A stretch of DNA of 64,000 nucleotides from Siphonodentalium dalli (taxonomy: Eukaryota > Mollusca > Scaphopoda > Gadilida > Siphonodentaliidae). A model generated the notes under the pieces. That model was not told the DNA's origin, did no database searches, and saw only the letters and a program-made list of their open reading frames with translations. Where the stretch lies: assembly GCA_032622095.1 (NCBI GenBank), contig CP136069.1:171484394-171548393 (forward strand). The letters are read 5' to 3'. Shown piece by piece: positions 35,201-44,800 of the stretch. The position numbers and the translations under genes were made by a program. Each line of letters begins with the position of its first letter. Positions within the stretch are counted from its first letter, which is position 1.

Positions 35201-37925
35201 CAAATCTACGATTCTCAACCGATCGGGACGAAACTTGGTACGTGCGTGTAGTTGGACCAGGCGGTGGACGTTGTTGTATTGGCGAGCCCGTGTGGCGCCC
35301 GCTTCGCGCATGCGCAGACGAGATCTCGGAAACGGGTGGAGCTATCGACTTGAAATTTGGTATGTGAATGTATCTTGCCCCGGATACGAATTTTATCGGG
35401 TCGCCGAGCCCGTGCGACGCCAGCTTCGTGCATGCGCAGACCAGATCTCGGAAACGGGTGGAGCTATCGACTTGAAATTTGGTATGTGAATGTATCTTGC
35501 CCCGGATACGAATTTTAACGGGTCGCCGAGCCCGTGCGACGCCACCTTCGCGCATGCGCAGACGTGATCTCGGAAACGGGTGGAGCTATCGACTTGAAAT
35601 TTGCTATGTGAATGTATCTTGCCCCGGATACGAATTTTATCGGGTCGCCGAGCCCGTGCGACGCCAGCTTCGTGCATGCGCAGACCAGATCTCGGAAACG
35701 GGTGGAGCTATCGACTTGAAATTTGGTTTTTGAATAGCCCGGACAACGTCGGGCTCATCGGCTAGTCTCATGTATATTTTGAAGACCTCTGTCTGTTTGT
35801 TTGTATGTTTGTCATTAATACAAATCTACGATTCTCGACCGATCGGGTCGAAACTTGGTACGTGCGTGTAGTTTGACCAGGCGGTGGACGTTGTCGTATT
35901 GGCGAGCCCGTGCGGCGCCCGCTTCGCGCATGCGCAGACGAGATCTCGGAAACGGGTGGAGCTATCGACTTGAAATTTGGTATGTGAATGTATCTTGCCC
36001 CGGATACGAATTTTATCGGGTCGCCGAGCCCGTGCGATGCCAGCTTCGGGCATGCGCATACGAGATCTCGCAAACGGGAGGAGCTATCGACTTGAAATTT
36101 GGTATGTGAATGTATCTTGCCCCGGATACCAATTTTATCGGATCGCCGAGCCCGTGCGACGTCAGCTTCGCGCATGCGCAGACCAGATCTCGGAAACGGG
36201 TAGAGCTATCGACTTGAAATTTGGTTTTTGAATAGCCCGGATGAATAGCCCGGACAACGTCGGGCTCATCGGCTAGTCTCATATATATTTTGAAGACCTC
36301 TGTTTGTCTGTCTGTATGTTTGTATGTCTGTATGTCATTTATAAAAATCTACGATTCTCGACCGATCGGGACGAAACTTGGTACGTGTATGTAGTTTGAC
36401 CAGGCGGTCGTCGTTGTCGTATTGGCGAGCCCGTGCGGCGTCCGCTTCGCGCATGCGCAGACGAGATCTCGGAAACGGGTGGAGCTATCGACTTGAAATT
36501 TGCTATGTGAATGTATCTTGCCCCGGATACAAATTTTATCGGGTCGCCGAGCCCGTGCGACGCCAGCTTCGCGCATGCGCAGACGAGATCTCGGAAACGG
36601 GTGGAGCTATCGACTTGAAATTTGGTATGTGAATGTATCTTGCCCCGGATACGAATTTTATCGGGTCGCCGAGCCCGTGCGACGCCACCTTCGCGCATGC
36701 GCAGACGTGATCTCGGAAACGGGTGGAGCTATCGACTTGAAATTTGCTATGTGAATGTATCTTGCCCCGGATACGAATTTTATCGGGTCGCCGAGCCCGT
36801 GCGACGCCAGCTTCGTGCATGCGCAGACCAGATCTCGGAAACGGGTGGAGCTTTCGACTTGAAATTTGGTTTTTGAATATCCCGGACAACGTCGGGCTCA
36901 TCGTCTGGTCTCATATATATTTTGAAGACCTCTGTTTGTCTGTATGTTTGTCTGTATGTTTGTTTGTCATTTATACAAATCTACGATTCTCAACCGATCG
37001 GGACGAAACTTGGTACGTGTGTGTAGTTGGACCAGGCGGTGGACGTTGTTGTATTGGCGAGCCCGTGCGGCGCCCGCTTCGCGCATGCGCAGACGAGATC
37101 TCGGAAACGGGTGGAGCTATCGACTTGAAATATGGTGTGTTGAAATTTGGTATGTGAATGTATCTTGCCCCGGATACGAATTTTATCGGGTCGCCGGGCC
37201 CTTGCGACGCCAGCTTCGCGCATGCGCAGACTTGAGCCCGCGCGACCCCGTGCGACGCCAGCTTCGCGAATGCGCAGACCAGATCTCGGAAACGGGTAGA
37301 GCTATCGACTTGAAATTTGGTTTTTGAATAGCACGGACAACGTCGGGCTCATCGGCTAGTCTCATATATATTTTGAAGACCTCTGTCTGTTTGTCTGTAT
37401 GTCTGTCTGTATGTTTGTCATTTATACAAATCTACGATTCTCGACCGATCGGGACCAAACTTGGTACGTGTGTGTAGTTTGACCAGGCGGTGGACGTTGT
37501 CGTATTGGCGAGCCCGTGCGGCGCCCGCTTCGCGCATGCGCAGACGATATCTCGGAAACGGGTGGAGCTATCGACTTGAAATTTGGTATGTGAATGTATC
37601 TTGCCCCGGATACGAATTTTATCGGGTCGCCGAGCCCGTGCGACGCCAGCTTCGCGCATGCGCAGACGAGATCTCGGAAACGGGTGGAGCTATCGACTTG
37701 AAATTTGGTATGTGAACGTATCTTGCACCGGATACGAATTTTATCGGGTCGCCGAGCCCGTGCGACGCCAGCTTCGCGCATGCGCAGACCAGATCTCGGA
37801 AACGGGTAGAGCTATCGACTTGAAATTTGGTTTTTGAATAGCCCGGACAACGTCGGGCTGGGTAGAGCTATCGACTTGAAATTTGGTTTTTGAATAGCCC
37901 GGACAACGTCGAGCTCATCGGCTAG
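32216..37925 (+). mobile_element. Array block VIII: units 54-63 and degenerate right edge
   Basis: Units: 32216-32726 (D), 32727-33358 (B), 33359-33990 (C), 33991-34501 (D), 34502-35133 (B), 35134-35765 (C), 35766-36276 (D), 36277-36908 (B, ends CTGG), 36909-37359 (C-like, 451 bp, rearranged around 37130-37260), 37360-37925 (distinct leader with GATCGGGACCA, 3 cores). Two consecutive perfect 1775-bp D-B-C trimers start at 32216 and 33991. In the last unit the final tail including the hairpin is present twice (about 37807-37860 and 37859-37914). Confidence 0.87.
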
Positions 37926-38657
37926 TCTATTATATATTTTGGAAGATCTGTATGTGTGTGTATGTGTGTGGGTGTGTGTCTGTGTGTGTGTTCGCGATGA
38001 ACTCGAAAACGGCCGACCCGATTTAAATGAAACTTGGTATGTGGGGGTATTTTCGGCCGGGGGGTGGCATGGGTCTATTAATTTGTCCGTGTGACGTGAC
38101 CTTGACCTTGATATCGGGTAATTTCAAGGTCAAACGCCCGAATATCATGGGATTTCGACGAAACTTGGTATGTGGAGGTACCTTCGGCCGGGGAGTGGCA
38201 TAAACCTATTAATTTGCCCGTGCGACGTGACCTTGACCTTGAAATCGGGTCATTTCAAGGTCAAACGCCAGAATATCACGGGATTTCGATGAAACTTGGT
38301 ATGTGGGGGTACTTTCGTATGGGGAGTCTCACAAGCATATTCATTTCCCGTGCGACGTGAACTTGACCTTGAAATCGGGTCAATTCAAGGTCAAATCGCC
38401 AATTTTGATGGGATTTCGACGAAATTTGATACATAGGGTTACTTTTGTCCACTGAGTGTTTTGGACGGGTCAAATCGTGACCCGACCTGACCTTGATCTT
38501 CAAAATGATCAATTCAAGGTCAAATCGGGTAAAACCGGATGGATTTCGACGGGTACTTTTGTGTTTTGGACGGGTTAAATCGTTACCCCACCTGACCGTG
38601 ACCTTTAAAATGGTCAATTAAAGTTCCAAGCCCGGACGAAGTCGGGTCACCTTCTAG
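37926..38657 (+). mobile_element. Helitron-like element, family B, complete
   Basis: It starts TCTATTATATATTTTGG immediately after the CTAG of the last array unit. A TGTG microsatellite (37950-37990) follows, then a leader with AACTCGAAAACGGCCGACCC and monomers of about 131 bp whose GAAACTTGGTATG phrase recurs at 38029, 38160, 38291 and, degenerate, 38421. Monomers hold TGACCTTGACCTTGA and TCAAGGTCA. It ends GCCCGGACGAAGTCGGGT, CACCTT, CTAG at 38654-38657. Confidence 0.8.
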
Positions 38658-38984
38658 TCTACTATATAATTTGAGGCTACCGTATATATATACATGTATA
38701 TATGTGTGTGTGTATATGTGTACTTCATGGAATCCAAAACGCGTGTTCAGATTGAGCTCAAACTTCGTATTTAAGTGTAAAATCCCACCGGCACGGCCGT
38801 GGTCGCGTTTGGGAGAAGCTCAGAGCACCGTTTCTCCAATCCCAAATCACCGCAATCGGCACTTCGGGGTTAATACCGTTGATATATAAAGAGCGTTCGT
38901 TTCCCGCAGTATTTATATAAAGAGCGTGTTTTCGCTATCTATTCAGATCCAAGAGGCATAACTCTACTTATCTGTATGACGTGA

Positions 38985-39360
38985 GTCTGAGAACGGGGGA
39001 CATGTTTACAATTCAACAAAACGTTATCCAACAAAACGTTATCGCTCGAAATAGCTCGAAATATTATGCAGAGAGATTGCCTGTCGTTCCTAGGAACGGG
39101 GGACATGTTTACAATTCAACAAAACGTTACGGGATTCAACAAAACGTTGTCGCTCGAAATGTTTAGGACGGGTTCCATGAATTAACTCATTGAAAGTCGT
39201 TCCTAGGAAGGGGGATTTCATTGACCCGCTCGAAATAGCTCGAAATATTATGCAGAGAGATTTCACGACGGGATTCAACAAAACGTTATCGCTCGAAATG
39301 TTTAGGACAGGTACCATGAATTAACTCATTGAAAGTCGTTCCTAGGAAGGGGGATTCATC
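38985..39360 (+). repeat. Tandem repeat block inside family C element
   Basis: Phrases TTCAACAAAACGTTATCGC, TCGAAATAGCTCGAAATATT, GCAGAGAGATT and GTCGTTCCTAGGAA recur in shuffled order several times between 38985 and 39360. CTAGGAA is followed by a run of G and a GGACATG or GGATTCA. The block looks like a locally duplicated minisatellite, not coding sequence. Confidence 0.6.
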
Positions 39361-39379
39361 GGATTTTTCCGCCAGAAAC

Positions 39380-39730
39380 AAAAAAAATTTAACAATAAAA
39401 AAAAGAATTAAATTATAAAAAAGAATTAAATATTAAAAAATTTAAAATATACATATATTAAATTTAAAAAACATTAAATTAATATTAAAATTTAAAAAAA
39501 ATATAAATAAATACAAAATAATTAAAAAAATGTCATGTTTCTGTTATGTTTCGGAATAAATTCAGAAAAAAAATATATTACATTTAAAAAACATCAAAAT
39601 AATATTAAAATGTCATGTTAAAATTAAAAAAATATATAAATAAAAACAAAATAATTAAAAAAATGTCATGTTTCTGTTATGTTTCGGAAAAAATTCAGAA
39701 AAAAAATATATTACATTTAAAAAACATTAA
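39380..39730 (+). repeat. A-rich tandem duplication
   Basis: A strand-biased A-rich stretch carries two copies of a segment about 120 bp long. Each copy contains AAAAAATGTCATGTTTCTG, TTATGTTTCGG, ATTCAGAAAAAAAATATATT and ACATTTAAAAAACAT. The copies begin at about 39522 and 39655. Strong local composition shift relative to both flanks. Confidence 0.6.
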
Positions 39731-39788
39731 AAACCTTCAAAATGGTCAATTCAAGTCCAAGCCCGGCCGAAGTCGGGTCACCTTCTAG

Positions 39789-40455
39789 TCTACTATATAA
39801 TTTGAGACTTCGGTATATATATATGTGTGTGTGTATATATGTGGGTACTTCATAGAATCCAAAACGCGTGTACATATTGAGCTCAAATTTCGTATGTAAG
39901 TGTAAAATCCCACCGACACCGCCGTGGTCGCGTTTTGGAGAAGATCAGAGCACCCGTTCTCCAATCTCGGTCACAAAAAAACGGAACTGCGGTGGTTAAT
40001 CAAGTGATAATTTTATGAGCGTTTGTTTTTGACGCATCTTTATAAAGAGCGTTTGTTTACCATTCAACGTTATTGGTATCTGCAGAGAGATATACGGGAT
40101 TTTGAGTGGTTTCCTATGCGGGGAGATTTATTGGATGCCATAGTACTCTTACAACATTTCTGCAATATAATTGCCTCAAAGTGTTCAGCATCATTGTTAT
40201 AGTATGTATGACACTTAGGTCAGGGCTTAGGGGGGGTAGTTAGTGTGGATATAGGCATAATGCTTCTCAGAAATCCCGGCAGACGAGATCTCGGAAACGG
40301 GTGGAGCTATCGACTTAAAATATTGTATGTGAATGTATCTTGCCCCGGATACGAATTTTATCGGGTCGCCGAGTCCGTGCGAGCCAGCCGTTTTCGATTC
40401 TATAAAGTACATATACATGTATATATACGGAAGTCTCAAAATATATAGTATAGAT
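39789..40455 (+). mobile_element. Rearranged family C/D element with inverted 5' ends
   Basis: The left end TCTACTATATAATTTGAGAC, then TTCGGTATATATATATG, reappears inverted at about 40425-40450 (minus strand TACTATATATTTTGAGACTT, then CCGTATATATACATG). It shares with family C the subterminal words TCATAGAATCCAAAACGCG and GAGCTCAAATTTCGTATG. At 40283-40386 lies a single diverged plus-strand copy of the 122-bp satellite core, with CGAGATCTCGG but without the GCGCATGCGC palindrome. It looks like a composite produced by recombination. Confidence 0.55.
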
Positions 40456-40467
40456 AGATAATATAAT

Positions 40468-40580
40468 TACGCTTAAGCACAAATAATTGTGCCCAAGTCC
40501 AAATATTTGTGCTTCAGTGTGATGTTTTTACGCTTAAGCATAAATAATTGTGCTTAAGTACAAATAATTGCATTTAAGCG
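40468..40580. repeat. Palindrome-rich short repeat
   Basis: The words ACGCTTAAGCAYAAATAATT and GTGCTTAAGTACAAATAATT alternate, and CTTAAGCAC/GTGCTTAAG are complementary, so the stretch can form several hairpins. Copies begin near 40471, 40532 and 40549. Function unknown. Confidence 0.5.
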
Positions 40581-40590
40581 AAAATGATTA

Positions 40591-41507
40591 TTAAAAGTGA
40601 ATTTGGCCTCCCATACGTGCGACTAAGATAATTTGTCTCCTCTTATTATATTCTACCAGTAACTAAAATTAGTATGGAGTTGGTTGATTGGCAATTAAAA
40701 TAATTGCTGGAATTTATAATACGTTATTGTATAGCACTAAAACGGAACACACCACCAGGAGGTCGTGGCTATTCTCTGCATTTCTTTTTATAGTAATTTT
40801 GATTGTTTGAACCGATGTACAGTGTATACAACCTACCCCAATTAATACGGACTGGACTATGTCCTCATTTAATTAGAAATAAATTCATTATCAAAGTCGT
40901 CTTGACATTCAGGTGTCAACAAAGGGGATACTTCGCACAGTCCGTTGAATGACTAAGTTGTAGCACAATTACGGACAAGCACACTGACACTATTGGCCTG
41001 TTTCTGTGCAATGCATTCTTTGCTTTAGGACACCACCATGGGTTGTTGAATTAAATAACTGTTGAATTTCAATATATATTGTGTACAATCTTGCACATAA
41101 TAATAACTCAGAACTCCTCATGCATCGCACACTATATAATATATGTATTGTTATATTGTAATTATGCACATACTCTGTGATATCTAACATGATGAAGAGT
41201 AATTAAATTGAATTGAAATTGAATTGTATTGTGGTGGAGCGATAAATCTGAATGATAAATACAAAACTCCCTTCTGTGGTATCTCAGTCGCATTTGCAAA
41301 CACCACCGTTCATGTTGTGTTGTCTTGATTACCTCCGGGTGACAGTGGCTGTGCATGCATATATACTATATTGGTTGTCTGTTCGTCGACACCCATTGTA
41401 ATTCAGTAGATGTATGCTTGGTTGATATGTAACGGTTCACCTCAAAATTGACATAATTCTCAGTATATTATTTTGTGGGATTCGTTAAAGGTCTTCTTTG
41501 TGATAAA
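40591..41507. other. Upstream flank of the PAN-galectin gene, no gene seen
   Basis: AT-rich single-copy sequence without a supported coding region. It should contain the promoter and 5' UTR of the gene that starts at 41508, but I see no convincing core promoter. The TATATACTATA near 41362 is only a weak candidate. Confidence 0.4.
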
Positions 41508-41852
41508 ATGACTTATATCCGATATTTCGAAATGTTTCTCATGGTCGCATACATAGCCGGCGTCGCCCTCGCTGTGGACTCGTCCAGAGCGTCAGGGGTT
41601 GTCAGATGTAAGGGACGAAAATACATCATGCCCGACATTCGCTCGGTTCTCGGAGAGCTACAAGTTTCAAGCCGGATCCGATGTGTTGACCTTTGTTTAA
41701 TAGAACCCCAATGCACGTCTGCTAACTATATCCGGGGCGGTAGCGATACTAAATATAGTACATGTCAATTGACGGAAGACACACTGATTGGAGCTGATTG
41801 TGATACCTTCAGTGGCTTCATAGATGATTTAATCTATGATGTGTTGTATCTG
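41508..41852 (+). CDS. Exon 1: signal peptide and PAN/apple module
   Basis: I start at ATG 41508, preceded by GATAAA, because it opens directly into a secretion signal (FLMVAYIAGVALA, then VDSS). An upstream in-frame GTG at 41475 is not needed. The motif C-V-D-L-C-L-I-E-P-Q-C, then A-N-Y, then T-C-Q-L is the PAN/apple cysteine pattern. The exon ends CTG before GTAAGTAA, a strong donor, after exactly 115 codons (phase 0). The open frame runs on into the intron to 42002, but that extension has no domain character. Confidence 0.75.
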
Positions 41853-44800
41853 GTAAGTAAGAATGACATTCGACTAACTGGTCATATAGGTACGTGTACA
41901 TCAAATAGTTGCATCGTTTGGTGGTTGTTTGTTTCCCCTCTTTTGTGTTGTATCTTTGTCATCATCGACAAAACGGTTGGCGACACATCTAAACACACCT
42001 GATGCCAACACCAAACTTAATCACATGCACCAATGATACAACCAGGGACAGGTCAAAATGTTCAACGGTGTGAAATTGCATGTTTGACACAACATTAGTT
42101 GAACATTTGGCACAACATATAGGTTGAAAATGTTGAGCGTGAATAAACACCTCCTGGACCAGTGTTTAGTGAAAATTGCAATTCTGGCAAGTTTGGGGGA
42201 GGGGTGTCCACGACGCACCTGCACTGTTATGGCCATTAAAATCACCCTCAGCGGTCCGGTTTGGCGGCACTCCTTTGTTGTCGCGACACCCGTCCGTGCA
42301 TGGGCGTGTTCTATAACACCACTGCATTGATCTGGCCACTAAAATTACACCTACATATAATCACCACATGGAGCGCTACGGGTTGTTAGCTTCATTCGCG
42401 ACGATGGCGTCAATTTTTGGGCGTGGATGGGTTTTCAGGACACCCAGCACTGCTGTGGTCACTAAAATAACCATAGACACAACAGGCGCGGTCCGGGCTG
42501 GTTCCGGCGCTGTTTATTTAGTCACACCGAAATTGTTCGCATTGATTTTCCAACCAGTAATTAATGGGGAATTAAAACCAACTTTTGCATATTTTTCTAC
42601 TTTTGATCAAAATGCTGGTATTTTTGCAAGATTCAGAGAACATAAATATGTTTACACCAAAATTAAATATAGGCATATTAGTTGAAAACTTTCCAAACCT
42701 TGTCAGGTTGGAAAATGCCAACAGTTGGAAAGTTTGAGGTACAAGTTGGAAGGTTCCAACCCAGTGGGAGGAGGGGAGCAGATGAAAACTTCAAGGCGGA
42801 CATCCCTGAGCGCACCTGAAAGTGATTATTGTAAATATGCAAGTCGGTGATCATATATTTTCAAGCTGGGTACAGGCTGGGTCCAGTATATTTTCATGTA
42901 GTATGTACAACTATTCTTTCGGGAGCATGTCAAAATATAAAAGTGCGTCTTGGTTCGATGTTTTCGCAGTTATCACAATTTTGTTTCGACAGTTTCGGAG
43001 ATTTGCTCAACATTTTCGCTATTTCTTTTCGACATATTTTCGCAGAGTTTCAAGTGTTTTCGTCAAGATCGCAGCTTTGTTTACGTCAATATTGACTTAT
43101 AGTGTTAATATTATCGGCAGCACAGTTTGTGTTTCGCCATTGTCGCAGTTTTATACCGATTTGTCGCGAACGGGAATATTTCGGTATAATTGGTGAAATT
43201 TATCAGATCGGAGTTTTTCTCATGTAACAAAAGCCGATGAATTCCGATAAACACTTCAAAAACTCCGATTTACAGATGTATGGTATACATGTATTGTATA
43301 CCCGTGTTCGGATACCACATTTACACTAAACTATCGATTTCATATTTCATCACATTGGCAGGTTCTTGGACGACCGGACACACACGTCTTGGACCTGGAC
43401 CCTAGCTCCAAATCGGTTAGTACATGTATCATAAAACTATTTTATTATACACTGTGAAAAATATATTAGTTATATTCGGCAACATCGGGAGTACCTGGAG
43501 ATTTAATACCTGGATATCGATTTTGAACCCAGAGGCGGAGCCGACGGTTTCAATAAGAGACATCCAGGTATTAAATTTCTATGTACCCCACTAAGTTTCC
43601 GGAGATAACGATTTTGTCCCTACAACAATAGCCTTTTAAAGAGGCCGAGCGCCGTTCAAGTCAGAATTAGGGGAGGGGAGTGTTCCACACATTAATATAA
43701 AACACTGCTGATACGGACGGCCCAGCTGACTGTGATATGTTACTTTCTATGCAGACTTGGATGACGAACGCAATAGCTGGCCATGTATAGTCGTTTCCCA
43801 GTCTGTCGGCTTTAAATTTGTAGATTGAGTCCGCTCAATGACTCGTACATTTGTTAACATACAGAACAAATAAGTAAATTCATATTGTTTTCATCGATAG
43901 ACACACATAAACACTGTCTATATATGTGAAAATGTTCACCGACAAGCTCTATATATTAAGACCGAATCCCGGCAGTACTATACTAGAACCGCTTACAATC
44001 AAATAACGATTTTATTATTTGTGTATTGTTATATGCATTTTTCGAAAGTGCGGCAATTATCTGTACTCCGTTTTTCACATTGACGTTAGAAGTCTGTAAA
44101 AGGTTGTCGTTTGATTTGAAACTCACCACCACTGGGCAGCACAGCGATTTTACTTTACGGTATGGCTATCACCTTAAATATCAAGGGCAAAATGTACCCT
44201 ATCATGATAGTACCAGCATGGTCAAAGTCAGTTTAAAAGAATGCGGGGCTATTTTCTATAATAATGAGTATGATATACACGAATCGCTGCGAGAAAGTAA
44301 TCGGATTCGTGCATTCTTGTCAGAGGAACGTGGAAGTCAGATGTTCATATCATAGTTAGAGTTACCTTGCTGTAATTTCAGTCTTATCTTATCGATAATA
44401 CTGATACTGATCATTTGTTCATGCAAATGTGAAACAATGAACACACACTGGGCCGCTGCATCCACTTATTCTCTCAGCCATTGCATCCACTTATCATACG
44501 TATTATCTATTTGCGAATCACCAAACGGGTCTAACTGTGGTAACTCTTTACGAGAAAGGCAGTGGTGCAGTTTAAATATTCCAACAGTGGCACTGTCGGG
44601 ACTATCTCCATGATACAGGGACTATGTGGTTTAAAGATGCCAAAGTGAAATTGTCCGAATAGCACCAAAAAAATCGTCCGTGTCAAGAATCGGTTTGAGG
44701 TATAGGGTTTTACCGAAATTGCTGACAAAATAATTGCCGCCGAGTTTCAGTCAACTTATATATTGGGATCTACATTATATGAGAAATTCAATGGTGTGGT

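Larger units (their letters stand above)
1627..37925 (+). repeat. Satellite array of 63 head-to-tail non-autonomous Helitron units
   Basis: Every unit starts TCTCATRTATATTTTGAAGA and then CCTCTG, followed by a GTCT/GTTT/GTAT microsatellite, CATTWATAMAAATC, and a leader with ACGAAACTTGGTACGTG. Next come 1-4 cores of 122 bp and a tail containing hairpin AGCCCG-gacaacgt-CGGGCT, CATCGG and CTAG. The next TC follows immediately. Unit lengths cluster at 266, 388, 510 and 632 bp, equal to 144 + 122n; small deviations come from microsatellite steps and a 12-bp tail duplication. About 220 cores are present. TC...CTRR termini with a hairpin 10 nt from the end are the classic Helitron signature, and tandem cores plus a GTCY-type microsatellite resemble bivalve pearl and Drosophila mini-me elements. 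There is no transposase coding sequence. Open reading frames inside recur with the repeat and are artefacts. Confidence 0.9.
38658..39788 (+). mobile_element. Helitron-like element, family C
   Basis: It starts TCTACTATATAATTTGAGGC directly after the CTAG of the previous element, with a TATATATG/TGTG microsatellite at 38684-38719. It ends GCCCGGCCGAAGTCGGGTCA, CCTT, CTAG at 39785-39788, the same 3' end as family B. The inside differs: a tandem repeat block (38985-39360) and an A-rich block (39380-39730). No transposase coding sequence is evident. Confidence 0.75.

Noticed and set aside
1423-37837. Hundreds of open frames of 60-166 codons on both strands within the array
   Set aside because: They recur with the 122-bp and unit periodicity in several frames, overlap on both strands and shift frame each core (122 is not a multiple of 3). 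They reflect a repeat with few stop codons, not genes.
1627-37925. CRISPR-like array
   Set aside because: Period of 122 bp and units of 266-635 bp with homologous, not unique, intervals; eukaryotic context; Helitron ends explain the structure.
38658-40455. Family C elements as piggyBac-like or hAT transposons
   Set aside because: No terminal inverted repeats with target duplication at 38658-39788; TC start, GC-rich hairpin and CTAG end fit Helitron better.
41853-42002. Extension of the PAN exon frame to the stop at 42002
   Set aside because: A strong donor GTAAGTAA ends the exon in phase 0 and the following residues show no domain; read-through is less likely than splicing.
42368-42685. 105-codon frame as a gene
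   Set aside because: Located in a degenerate tandem repeat in intron 1; no recognised domain.
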